DNA of 64,000 nucleotides from Panulirus ornatus (taxonomy: Eukaryota > Arthropoda > Malacostraca > Decapoda > Palinuridae): assembly GCF_036320965.1 (NCBI RefSeq), contig NC_092231.1:130197-194196 (forward strand), read 5' to 3'. A program made the position numbers and the translations under genes. Under the pieces are notes generated by a model. The model searched no databases. It saw only the letters and a list, made by a program, of their open reading frames with translations, and was not told the DNA's origin. Of this stretch, positions 11,926 to 22,805 are shown piece by piece. Within the stretch, counting starts at the first letter, position 1. Each line of letters opens with the position of its first letter.

Positions 11926-13354
11926 GAGAATAAAAAGATGTTCTGGAAGGAGGTAAATAAAGTGCGTAAGACAAGGGAGCAAATGGGAACTTCAGTGAAG
12001 GGCGCAAATGGGGAGGTGATAACAAGTAGTGGTGATGTGAGAAGGAGATGGAGTGAGTATTTTGAAGGTTTGTTGAATGTGTTTGATGATAGAGTGGCAG
12101 ATATAGGGTGTTTTGGTCGAGGTGGTGTGCAAAGTGAGAGGGTTAGGGAAAATGATTTGGTAAACAGGTACTAAAAGCTTTGCGGAAGATGAAAGCCGGC
12201 AAGGCAGCGGGTTTCGATGGTATTGCAGTGGAATTTATTAAAAAAGGGGGTGACTGTATTGCTGACTGGTTGGTAAGGTTATTTAATGTATGTATGACTC
12301 ATGGTGAGGTGCCTGAGGATTGGCGGAATGCGTGCATAGTGCCATTGTACAAAGGCAAAGGGGATAAGAGTGAGTGCTCAAATTACAGAGGTATAAGTTT
12401 GTTGAGTATTCCTGGTAAATTATATGGGAGGGTATTGATTGAGAGGGTGAAGGCATGTACAGAGCATCAGATTGGGGAAGAGCAGTGTGGTTTCAGAAGT
12501 GGTAGAGGATGTGTGGATCAGGTGTTTGCTTTGAAGAATGTATGTGAGAAATACTTAGAAAAACAAATGGATTTGTATGTAGCATTTATAGATCTGGAGA
12601 AGGCATATGATAGAGTTGATAGAGATGCTCTGTGGAAGGTATTAAGAATATATGGTGTGGGAGGAAAGTTGTTAGAAGCAGTGAAAAGTTTTTATCGAGG
12701 ATGTAAGGCATGTGTACGTGTAGGAAGAGAGGAAAGTGATTGGTTCTCAGTGAATGTAGGTTTGCGGCAGGGGTGTGTGATGTCTCCATGGTTGTTTAAT
12801 TTGTTTATGGATGGGGTTGTTAGGGAGGTGAATGCAAGAGTTTTGGAAAGAGGGGCAAGTATGAAGTCTGTTGGGGATGAGAGAGCTTGGGAAGTGAGTC
12901 AGTTGCTGTTCGCTGATGATACAGCGCTGGTGGCTGATTCATGTGAGAAACTGCAGAAGCTGGTGACTGAGTTTGGTAAAGTGTGTGAAAGAAGAAAGTT
13001 AAGAGTAAATGTGAATAAGAGCAAGGTTATTAGGTACAGTAGGGTTGAGGGTCAAGTCAATTGGGAGGTGAGTTTGAATGGAGAAAAACTGGAGGAAGTG
13101 AAGTGTTTTAGATATCTGGGAGTGGATCTGGCAGCGGATGGAACCATGGAAGCGGAAGAGGATCATAGGGTGGGGGAGGGGGCAAAAATTCTGGGAGCCT
13201 TGAAGAATGTGTGGAAGTCGAGAATATTATCTCGGAAAGCAAAAATGGGTATGTTTGAAGGAATAGTGGTTCCAACAATGTTGTATGGTTGCGAGGCGTG
13301 GGCTATGGATAGAGTTGTGCGCAGGAGGATGGATGTGCTGGAAATGAGATGTTT
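11926..13354 (+). pseudogene. LINE A ORF fragment (linker to RT thumb)
   Basis: It opens in the linker (KKMFWKEVNKVRKTREQMG, 11938) and continues through the RT: AGKAAGFDGIAVEF, NYRGISLLS, AFIDLEKAYDRV, GLRQGC, LLFADD and YLGVD. The end is in DVLEMRCLK at 13354. A small indel near 12172-12178 shifts the frame between LVNR and the ALRKM segment. At 13355 the sequence jumps abruptly to an upstream part of another LINE A copy (GEEWDVFRE), so this copy lacks its C-terminus and 3' UTR. Confidence 0.85.
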
Positions 13355-14146
13355 GAAGAGTGGGGGAGGAATGGGATGTATTTAGGGAAGCAGTAATGGC
13401 TAGCGCAAAAGATGCTTGTGGCATGAGAAGCGTGGGAGGTGGGCAGATTAGAAAGGGTAGTGAGTGGTGGGATGAAGAAGTAAGATTATTAGTGAAAGAG
13501 AAGAGAGAGGCACTTGGGCAATTTTTGCAGGGAATTAATGCAAATGACTAGGAGATCTATAAAAGAAAGAGGCAGGAGGTCAAGAGAAAGGTGCAAGAGG
13601 TGAAAAAGAGGGCAAATGAGAGTTGGGGTGAGAGAGTATCATTAAATTTTAGGGAGACTAAAAAGATGTTCTGGAAGGAGGTAAATAAAGTGCGTAAAAC
13701 AAGGGAGCAAATGGGAACTTCAATGAAGGGGGCTAGATGGGGGAGGTGATAACAAGGTAGTGGTGATGGTGAGAAGGAGATGGAGTGAGTATTTTGAAGG
13801 TTTGTTGAATGTGTTTGATGATAGAGTGGCAGATATAGGGTGTTTTGGTCAAGGTGGTGTGCAAAGTGAGAGGGTTAGGGAAAATGATTTGGTAAACAGA
13901 GAAGAGGTAGGAAAAGCTTTGCGGAAGATGAAAGCTGGCAAGGCAGCGGGTTTGGATGGTATTGCGGTGGAATTTATTAAAAAAGGGGGTGACTGTATTG
14001 TTGACTGGTTGATAAGGTTATTTAATGCATGTATGACTCCTGGTGAGGTGCCTGAGGATTGGCGGAATGCTTGTATAGTGCCATTGTACAAAGGCAAAGG
14101 GGGTAAAAGTGAGTGCTCAAATTACAGAGGTATAAGTTTGTTGAGT
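13355..14146 (+). mobile_element. LINE A1 copy, first half (split by a nested insertion)
   Basis: It is 5'-truncated within the linker (VGEEWDVFREAVM). It carries the KGSEWWDEEV and KTREQMG regions and the RT up to NYRGISLLS. It has a stop after LQGINAND and a frameshift near 13740. Its second half resumes at 14982-16437, with the reading NYRGISLLS then SILGKLYGRVL. The ATAAGTTTGTTGAGT at its end (14132-14146) is the TSD of the nested element. Confidence 0.85.
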
Positions 14147-14966
14147 CAATTGGGAGGTGAGTTTGAATGGAGAAAAACTGGAGGAAGTGAAGTGTTTTAG
14201 ATATCTGGGAGTGGATCTGGCAGCGGATGGAACCATGGAAGCGGAAGTGGATCATAGGGTGGGGGAGGGGGCGAAAATCCTGGGGGCCTTGAAGAATGTG
14301 TGGAAGTCGAGAACATTATCTCGGAAAGCAAAAATGGGTATGTTTGAAGGAATAGTGGTTCCAACAATGGTGTATGGTTGCGAGGTGTGGGCTATGGATA
14401 GAGTTGTGCGCAGGAGGATGGATGTGCTGGAAATGAGATGTTTGAGGACAATATGTGGTGTGAGGTGGTTTGATCGAGTGAGTAACGTAAGGGTAAGAGA
14501 GATGTGTGGAAATAAAAAGAGCGTGGTTGAGAGAGCAGAAGAGGGTGTTTTGAAGTGGTTTGGGCACATGGAGAGGATGAGTGAGGAAAGATTGACCAAG
14601 AGGATATATGTGTCGGAGGTAGAGGGAACAAGGAGAAGAGGGAGACCAAATTGGAGGTGGAAAGATGGAGTGAAAAAGATTTTGTGTGATCGGGGCCTGA
14701 ACATGCAGGAGGGTGAAAGGAGGGCAAGGAATAGAGTGAATTGGAGCGATGTGGTATACCGGGGTTGACGTGCTGTCAGTGGATTGAAGCAGGGCATGTG
14801 AAGCGTCTGGGGTAAACCATGGAAAGCTGTGTAGGTATGTATATTTGCGTGTGTGGACGTATGTATATACATGTGTATGGGGGGGGGGTTGGGCCATTTC
14901 TTTCGTCTGTTTCCTTGCGCTACCTCGCAAACGCGGGAGACAGCGACAAAGTATAATAAAAAAAAA
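14147..14966 (+). mobile_element. Nested LINE A1, 5'-truncated, with 14-15 bp TSD
   Basis: It starts mid-ORF (CAATTGGGAGGTGAG) and encodes the RT thumb and the whole C-terminal domain (SLNGEKLEEVKCFRYLGVDL to WSDVVYRG, ending near 14768). It has a complete A1 3' UTR and an AATAAAAAAAAA tail. Perfect direct repeats ATAAGTTTGTTGAGT flank it at 14132-14146 and 14967-14981; the first bases overlap the tail. It interrupts another LINE A1 copy, proving the order of insertion. The 203-codon frame is undamaged. Confidence 0.95.
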
Positions 14967-14981
14967 ATAAGTTTGTTGAGT

Positions 14982-16436
14982 ATTCTTGGTAAATTATATG
15001 GGAGGGTATTGATTGAGAGGGTGAAGGCATGTACAGAGCATCAGATTGGGAAGAGCAGTGTGGTTTCAGAAGTGGTAGAGGATGTGTGGATCAGGTGTTT
15101 GCTTTGAAGAATGTATGTGAGAAATACTTAGAGAAGCAAATGGATTTGTATGTGTCATTTATAGATCTGGAGAAGGCATATGATAGAGTTGATAGAGATG
15201 CTGTGTGGAAGGTATTAAGAATATATGGTGTTGGAAGCAGGTTGTTAGAAGCAGTGAAAAGTTTTTATTGAGGATGTAAGGCATGTGTACGTGTAGGAAG
15301 AGAGGAAAGTGATTGGTTTTCAGTGAATGTAGGTTTGCGGCAGGGGTGTGTGATATCTCCATTGTTGTTTAATTTGTTCATGGATGGGGTTGTTAGGGAG
15401 GTGAATGCAAGAGTTTTGGAAAGAGGGGCAAGTATGAAGTCTGTTGTGGATGAGAGAGCTTGGGAAGTGAGTCAGTTGTTGTTTGCTGATGATACAGCGC
15501 TGGTGGCTGATTCATGTGAGAAACTGCAGAAGCTGGTGACTGAGTTTGGTAAAGTGTGTGAAAGAAGAAAGTTAATAGTAAATGTGAATAAGAGCAATGT
15601 TATTAGGTACAGTAGGGTTGAGGGTCAAGTCAATTGGGAGGTAAGTTTGAATGGAGAAAAATGGAGGAAGTAAAGTGTTTTAGATATCTGGGAGTGGATC
15701 TGGCAGCGGATGGAACCATGGAAGCGGAAGTGAATCATAGGGTGGGGGAGGGGGCGAAAATTCTGGGAGCCTTGAAGAATGTGTGGAAGTCGAGAACATT
15801 ATCTCGGAAAGCAAAAATGGGTATGTTTGAAGGAATAGTGGTTCCAACAATGTTGTATGGCTGCGAGGCGTGGGCTATGGATAGAGTTGTGCGCAGGAGG
15901 ATGGATGTGCTGGAAATGAGATGTTTGAGGACAGTGTGTGGTGTGAGGTGGTTTGATCGAGTAAGTAATGTAAGGGTAAGAGAGATGTGTGGAAATAAAA
16001 AGAGCGTGGTTGAGAGGGCAGAAGAGGGTGTTTTGAAATGGTTTGGGCACATGGAGGGAATGAATGAGGAAAGATTGACCAAGAGGATATATGTGTCGGA
16101 GGTGGAGGGAACGAGGAGAAGTGGGAGACCAAATTGGACGTGGAAAGAGGGAGTGAAAAAGATTTTGTGTGATAGGGGCCTGAACATGCAGGAGGGTGAA
16201 AGGAGGGCAAGGAATAGAGTGAATTGGATCGATGTGGTATACCGGGGTTGATGTGCTGTCAGTGGATTGAATCAGGGCATGTGAAGCGTCTGGGGTAAAC
16301 CATGGAAAGCTGTGTAGGTATGTATATTTGCGTGTGTGGACGTATGTATATACATGTGTATGGGGGTGGATTGGGCCATTTCTTTCGTCTGTTTTCTTGC
16401 GCTACCTCGCAAACGCGGGAGACAGCGACAAAGCAA

Positions 16437-16437
<1 letters not shown>
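14982..16437 (+). mobile_element. LINE A1 copy, second half
   Basis: This continues the copy begun at 13355: LGKLYGRVLIERVKACTEHQ, FIDLEKAYDRV, GLRQGC, LLFADD and YLGVD to VVYRG at 16251, then the A1 3' UTR ending GACAGCGACAAAGC. Lesions are a base loss near 15048, TGA for CGA near 15271 and one missing base near 15662. A (TA)n run follows the tail. Confidence 0.85.

Positions 16438-16507
<70 letters not shown>
16438..16507. repeat. (TA)n at a LINE A1 tail
   Basis: A short A run and about 65 bp of TA repeats directly after the LINE 3' end. It is also the apparent landing site of the next LINE copy. Confidence 0.95.
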
Positions 16508-16511
<4 letters not shown>

Positions 16512-17633
16512 CTAATAACCTTGCTCTTATTCACATTTACTCTTAACTTTCTTCTTCCACACACTTTACCAAACTCAGTCACCAGCTTCTGCAGTTTCTC
16601 ACATGAATCAGCCACCAGCGCTGTATCATCAGCGAACAACAACTGACTCACTTCCCAAGCTCTCTCATCCCCAACAGACTTCATACTTGCCCCTCTTTCC
16701 AAAACTCTTGCATTTACCTCCCTAACAACCCCATCCATAAACAAATTAAACAACCATGGAGACATCACACACCCCTGCCGCAAACCTACATTCACTGGTA
16801 CAGTAGGGTTGAGGGTCAAGTCAATTGGGAGGTGAGTCTGAATGGAGAAAAACTGGAGGAAGTGAAGTGTTTTAGATATCTGGGAGTGGATCTGGCAGCG
16901 GATGGAACCATGGAAGCGGAAGTGGATCATAGGGTGGGGGAGGGGGCGAAAATTCTGGGGGCCTTGAAGAATGTGTGGAAGTCGAGAACATTATCTCGGA
17001 AAGCAAAAATGGGTATGTATGAAGGAATAGTGGTTCCAACAATGTTGTATGGTTGCGAGGCGTGGGCTATGGATAGAGTTGTGCGCAGGAGGATGGATGT
17101 GCTGGAAATGAGATGTTTGAGGACAATGTGTGGTGTGAGGTGGTTTGATCGAGTGAGTAACGTAAGGGTAAGAGAGATGTGTGGAAATAAAAAGAGCGTG
17201 GTTGAGAGAGCAGAAGAGGGTGTTTTGAAGTGGTTTGGGCACATGGAGAGGATGAGTGAGGAAAGATTGACCAAGAGGATATATGTGTCGGAGGTGGAGG
17301 GAACAAGGAGAAGAGGGAGACCAAATTGGAGGTGGAAAGATGGAGTGAAAAAGATTTTGTGTGATCGGGGCCTGAACATGCAGGAGGGTGAAAGGAGGGC
17401 AAGGAATAGAGTGAATTGGAGCGATGTGGTATACCGGGGTTGACGTGCTGTCAGTGGATTGAATCAAGGCATGTGAAGCGTCTGGGGTAAGCCATGGAAA
17501 GCTGTGTAGGTATGTATATTTGCGTGTGTGGACGTATGTATATACATGTGTATGGGGGGGGTTGGGCCATTTCTTTCGTCTGTTTCCTTGCGCTACCTCG
17601 CAAATGCGGGAGACAGCGACAAAGTATAATAAT
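16508..17633 (+). mobile_element. LINE A1 with 5' inversion (twin-priming structure)
   Basis: Two LINE segments are joined head to head. 16508-16796 is antisense and covers the ORF from VNVGLRQGC to VNKSKVIRY. 16797-17633 is sense and picks up within a few bases of the same point (GGTACAGTAGGGTTGAGG). It then runs to VVYRG (17443) and the A1 3' UTR. Together they account for one contiguous 5'-truncated LINE with its 5' part flipped. Both sides carry ATATATATATGTA-like sequence, consistent with a TSD but too simple to be decisive. Confidence 0.9.
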
Positions 17634-17680
17634 AAATATAATAATATATATATGTATGTGTGTGTGTGTGTGTGTGTGTT

Positions 17681-17927
17681 ATCCCTGGGGATACGTGATT
17701 AAGAATACTCCCTGCGTGATTAAGAATATTCCCTGCGTGTCGTAGAAGGCGACTAAAAGGGGAGGGAGCGGGGGGCTGGAAATCCTCCCCTCTCGTTTTT
17801 TTTTTAATTTTCCAAAAGAAGGAATACAGGGGGCCAGGTGAGGATATTCCAAAAAAGGCCCAGTCCTCTGTTCCTAATGCTACCTCGCTAACGCGGGAAA
17901 TGGCGAATAGTTTAAAAGAAAGAAAAG
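17681..17927 (+). mobile_element. SINE-A, near full-length
   Basis: It starts ATCCCTGGGGATA right after a (TG)n run (17652-17680). It has an internal 21 bp tandem duplication (GTGATTAAGAATA-TCCCTGC twice, 17694-17735), then the GTCGTAGAAGGCGACT head, the GGCCAGGTGAGGATATTCC middle and the GCTACCTCGCTAACGCGGGAAATGG tail ending in AAAGAAAG. It is only about 130 bp upstream of an MRPL4 exon. Confidence 0.9.
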
Positions 17928-18057
17928 ATATATATATAGACATTTACATTATTTAGGCTGTTACTTTTTTATTGGTAGAGTTACATCCATTGACCTACTT
18001 TTTCATGTTAAGAAAAAATGACTTTTTGTGTCATTTAGATGTATATTTCGTCCCCAG

Positions 18058-18131
18058 CACTGATGTAATGCCTCGGAATATAATAATTGCTACTGAGACG
18101 ATACAGCATATGAATCTCATTCCAGTTTATG
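18058..18131 (+). CDS. MRPL4: Mitochondrial ribosomal protein L4 (uL4m), internal exon
   Basis: A 74 bp exon with a pyrimidine-rich acceptor (TTTCGTCCCCAG) and a consensus donor (GGTAAGT). Its first base C completes the GA left by the exon ending at 1076. It encodes TDVMPRNIIIATETIQHMN then LIPVYG, matching the family's MPxNI-x-ATxx-x-x-NLIPxxGLNV core. Using the other AG (18037-18038) would put the frame into a stop, so 18058 is preferred. It leaves one base, G, for the next exon. Confidence 0.85.
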
Positions 18132-19084
18132 GTAAGTAGAACTATTGGGAATGTCAAATATGTGGGTGCATGTATGGGATCCTCCCTGTGTTTTCTTAGA
18201 ATGACTAGGTAAAATGACATTTCATAAGTTGATATGCATCACCCTGAGTTATTGATTATTTATAAGTATTGCATATATGAAAGGTGGCAGAGGATAGGTT
18301 AGATAAGAGAAGGTTTCTTAGGGTCATATGTATCATCATAAGCTAGATTGATTGTCAGTAAACTGCATGGATGAAATGTAGTTAGCAATAGTAAGGTAAG
18401 TGTCTGCTACGGATGTAGGTACACCCATATATGTTGATGTACCAAAATGACTCATCCAGATTTTTAGCTATTCTGTTAAGAAAAGAAAATACCAGTCTTA
18501 TGAATTAGTTTGCAGAAAGCATGGTAACCAACACAGTTTATGTTGTATGTGTTTGGTGGAATTGTGTCTAATAAAGTCTTATTGATGTCCTTTACCACTC
18601 TGCCAAACATTTAGATTGTAATCTTTTTCCATAACTTCAAAAAAAAAAATTCCACCTTGAAAAGCATGCTGTGTAATTCCAACTGCATTATCTTTGGTTT
18701 CTGTCAGCTCTCTCACTCATCCTTTAAGTAAACTCAGAACAAGCTTTTAAATTGGTTGGTTTTAGCTAGTTTTAGTACATTGCTTCATAATGAAGAATAT
18801 GATTAGTTTTAGTTGTTTTTAGTCAAGCAGAATATAACATCTTAATGTTAGTGTTAAATAGAATTAAGGAGTTACTTCATATGTCAGATATCATCAAGAT
18901 GTAGGGATGTATCCTCACTGAGGATTGCATGGAAAGTTATCAGTTTTTTGTGGGAAATTATGAGTTCTGTGTTACATCTGTCAGCTTTGTTGGCCTACAC
19001 AGTTCAATATTCAACAATACATAGTCCTTAAAACATAGGAATGCTTTGATATTGGAATTTACAAGCTTTAGAATGACTGTGATT
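18132..19084. other. MRPL4 intron, no repeat recognised
   Basis: About 950 bp of AT-rich sequence without a LINE match, ORF or splice-flanked frame that I can support. It is the least invaded part of the intron. Confidence 0.5.
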
Positions 19085-19760
19085 AAAAGCAAGGTTATTT
19101 GATTTAACAATAAGCGAGACTGGTTATTTGGAGTATAAAGTTGAATGGAGAGAAATTGGAGGAAATGGAGTGTTTTATGTACATTGAAGTGGATATGACA
19201 GGGAATGGAACCATGGGAGCTAATTATGCCATAGGGGGTGGGTGAGGAGGCATAGGTCCTGGGCACATTGAGGAATGTGTGGAAAGAGAGGTCTTTCTCT
19301 TTAAGGGCAAAAATAGGAATGTTTGATGGTAAAGTAGTCCATTGCTGATGTATAAATGTGAGGCATAGAGAGAAATATAGAGAGGGTGGATATGTTAGAA
19401 AGGAAATGTTTATGTACAAATTTGGTTTGAGGAGGTTTGACAATAGAAAAAGACAAAGAAAAAGGTGTGGTAGTAAGAGAAGTATGTATGAAAGAGCTGA
19501 AGAGGGTGTACTGAGATGGTGTGGACATATGGAGAATGATGATTAAGAGGATATACATATCAGAAGTAGAAGGAACAAGGAAAATTGGGAACAGAAAGAG
19601 GTGCAAGGATGGAGTGAGTGATGCTTTGAAGGTCTGAGGCCTGAACATGTAGGAAGGTGTGATATGTGGAAGGGATAGAGTGAATTATATAATGAGGTAT
19701 GCAGAAGATGACGCTGTCTGTGGGCTGAACCAGGGCATTTGAAGTGGTCTGGAGAGCTTA
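19085..19760 (+). mobile_element. Old LINE A remnant, RT thumb to 3' UTR
   Basis: Decayed versions of several LINE blocks appear in the right order. They are AGCAAGGTTATT, TTGAATGGAGAGAAATTGGAGGAA, GAGGAATGTGTGGAAAGAGAG, GGGCAAAAATAGGAATGTTTG, GAAGAGGGTGTACTGAGATGG, GGCCTGAACATGTAGGA and GGGCTGAACCAGGGCAT. Indels and stops are frequent, so this predates the A1 copies. Confidence 0.8.
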
Positions 19761-20130
19761 CTTTGGAGGACATAGAATACTTATTATACCATGTAAAATA
19801 CAAGAATGCTGATTAACTTTAGAAAACAGTTGCACATGTCCACCCTAAGTGAGTTCTGCATGGTAACTGATGATGCCCCATTCATAAGCCAGCCTCTCAG
19901 CTTAGCATTGTGTAACTATGTATTTCCTATCACTGGTTTGTAAGAGCTATGCCAAGTTACTACAGATTATGAGGTACTGAATGCTGAGTCATCTTTCTAT
20001 GCAGAGTAATGACCTAACAAGCATTAAACAACTGCTTTCCTTAACCAATCCCACTCTGTGAGACACTCCCATCTGAAATTGCACTACTCATACATGTGCA
20101 AGTTATCTTTTATCGTAAGTGGTCTGCACA

Positions 20131-20298
20131 CCACCTATTTCTACAACATTACAAACGCTGTTTCAACATATTGAAAGTCTCCATGCCACAGATGCAAATA
20201 CTCCACCAAAGACCACCACCTATTTCTACAACATTACAAACACTGTTTCAACATATTGAAAGTCTCCATGCCACAGATGCAAATACTCCACCAAAGAC
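20131..20298. repeat. 85 bp tandem duplication
   Basis: Two head-to-tail units (20131-20215, 20216-20298) starting CCACCTATTTCTACAAC, nearly identical (one visible G/A difference). The surrounding 19760-20575 shows no gene or known repeat. Confidence 0.9.
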
Positions 20299-20574
20299 AC
20301 TGAATGCTTACTCTTCAGTTGTCTTGCGCTTTTCTCACACAGACAAATACTTTTTCTCGTCCAAGCTTGCTTACTTTGAGCACACTCTTCTCACATATAT
20401 TGTTTCCACTTTTTGAAAAACCTCTGCAATATTGAAGTGTAGTATAAAGTTTCAGTAAACCATTAGAACTCCTGTTGAAGTGCGATTGTCCTTACGGAGT
20501 AGTCAGCATCATGGACTGGTGTGATCATCATGTATTAAGAAAGGAGTAGGACTGCTGCTGAAGCAGTTGTGGTA

Positions 20575-20985
20575 GTGAATGAGAGAGTGTAGGCAATTAA
20601 GTTTTAGACTGATGTGGGTAAGAATGAAAGTGGATAGCAAGATGTGAATGATTATGGATATATATGCACCTAGTCATGGGAACAAATATCATGAGGGGCA
20701 GGTGGTTTGAGAGCAGCTGAGTGAGTGTGTCAGCAGGTTTAATGCTAGAGACTTGATATTAGTGATGGGTGATTTGAATGAAAGATGAGTAACCTGGCAA
20801 TTAAGGGTATAATTTGGGGGCTTGGGGTATCGAGCAAAGGGATTGGTAATGGTGAATATTTTGTTAGTTGTGTGCTAAAAAAGACTGGTGATTAGGAATA
20901 CCTGGTTTAAAAAGAGGGACGTACACAAGTATATGTGTGAGCATTATTGGATTATAGATTAACTGATAAGCATGTAAAAGAGACT
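20575..20985 (+). mobile_element. Old LINE A remnant, endonuclease part
   Basis: Decayed endonuclease: TATATGCACCTAGTCATGGG (YAPGH), GTGATGGGTGATTTGAATG (MGDLN), TTAGGAATACCTGGTTTAAAAAG (IGNTWFKK) and TATTGGATTATAGATT (LLDY). It breaks off at about 20985 where a family B element starts. Downstream LINE A sequence resumes at 22806, so the two parts are probably one copy split by family B. Confidence 0.8.
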
Positions 20986-22800
20986 TCCATTCAGCATTTA
21001 TCATAGTCCATAATTGCAGATACATTATCCTTGAGGCAAAGTGTTCCTTTTTACAATGGAAGTGCAATAACCTCTTCTCATCATCCACTGATAGGTCTCT
21101 CTAGTCTTTGGCTAAGGGCATCACTTACAACTTCTGTCACTCTGACTTTCCTTCTTTTTACCATTCTGATGGTACTATAACTGTCTCTTCCATAGCCAAA
21201 TCTACTCTGATTTGCGTTTCTCTTCTGACTCCACCTTAGATAATGCTAACTTTCCTTCAACCCCTGATGCTGCTCTTACTAATCCTAAGCCCCTCCCTGC
21301 AATCTCTTTTCAGATGGTCAGAAGAGCACTTCTCTCTTTGGACACAAGCAAGACTTGTGGTCCATCCCCTTGTACTGATGAGGGTGCCTCTGAACTTGCA
21401 CGTGTGCTTGCCTGTCCTGTCTGTTCCAGTTCTGCTTGAAAACTCGCACTTTTCCTTCATGGAAGCATGTGTTGGTACAACCCATCACTAAGATGTATGA
21501 CCATTCAAACCCCTCCGAATTATTGTCTTGTTGCTTTGACTTCAACAATTTTCAAAGTTTTTGAATCCCTTCTCAACTCCCGTATCCTTAGACATCATGA
21601 ATATCATATTCTTCTCTCTGATCACCAGTATGGCTTCCATAAGGCAAGATCCAGTGGTGATATTGTTTCCTATCTTACTGACATCTGGTCATCATCCTTG
21701 AAAGATACTGGGAAATCCTATGTAGTTGCCCTTGACATATCCAAAACTTTTGACAGGATGTGCCATTGGGGTCTCATCTCTAAGGTTCCATCTTTTGGCT
21801 TCCCTCCATCACTTTTTTCTTTTTTGTCAATAATTTTCTCTTCCACAAATAACCAATTGCACTCATATGTGGATGGCTCAACACTGCATTCCTCCACATC
21901 CTTCAGTTCTGCTCCTTCATCTATCACTTGATCTGCATCTCATCTCGACACAGCTTTCTCAGTACACTCAGACTTATGCAGGATATTTCACTAGGGTAGA
22001 TGAAATCTGTTTAAGTTTAATGCCTCCAAGATTCAATTTCTACCAATTATTGAAAATTCCTCTCAACTTTCCTCTCTTTTAATGGCTTGGTAATTCCACC
22101 TTTTAACTCAATGAACATACTTGGTATTACTGTAACATCCACTCTTTCTTTGAAACCCACATTATGGAACTAGCCAAGTCTGCTTCTTAGAAACTTAGGA
22201 ATCCTGCTTAGATGTCAAAATTTCGTTTCTTTTGAGCAGTTGCTTTGTTTATACAAAGGATTGACCTTCCTTGTATAGAGTGCTGCTCTCTCATCTGGGA
22301 TGGTTCTAGTTCTGCACCTTATTTGACAGAGTTAAGTTGAAAGCAAACCAACTTATAAACTCTCCCAGGCTAACTTCAAAACTTGCCCCACTTGCCCTAC
22401 ACTACAATGTTGGTAGGTATTACTATGGTTTTTCTCCCTAGAGCTGGGTGCATGTGTTACCCAGCCACTAGCTAGACCATGCAACACTTGGCAAGCTGCT
22501 GAATCACGTGATTACTGTATTGCCATTGGGAACTTGAGGGTGGACTGTTTTGATAACTAATTCTTTGCACCTTGAGGCCTTGGATTACTCTACCCTCTCA
22601 TGTCTTTCCCAGCAACTATGACCTGGCTTATTTTGAAAGAGATGTTTTTCATTTCCCCCAACATTCATGAATACTTTTCCTAGTCTCTTCTTTTTCCCTT
22701 TCATAATCCTCTCTGTATTTCAATTAAGGCCTGGCCTTGATGTGGACTTTCGTTCATGACTAGAACTTCCAATCTTGATCATTATGTTGTGGAGGTATGA
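20986..22800 (+). mobile_element. LINE family B copy inserted in old LINE A
   Basis: It contains the linker end (SSDSTLDNANFPSTPDAALTN), RT blocks LLSLDTSKTCGPSP, PPNYCLVALTSTIFKVFESL, LSDHQYGFHKARSSGDIVSY and VVALDISKTFDRMCHWGLIS, and a decayed C-terminal domain. The 3' block GGCCTTGATGTGGACTTTCG is shared with 6400 and 7410. Motifs match the antisense copy at 7373-10141 (compare LDDSNIPSYPDAPYANSMPLP), so they are one family. The FADD box region is disrupted. Confidence 0.8.
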
Positions 22801-22805
22801 ATGAA

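Noticed and set aside
18039..18131. Longer version of the MRPL4 exon starting after TTTAG at 18038
   Set aside because: Joined to the exon ending at 1076, it gives a frame with an early stop. The acceptor at 18056-18057 gives conserved protein.
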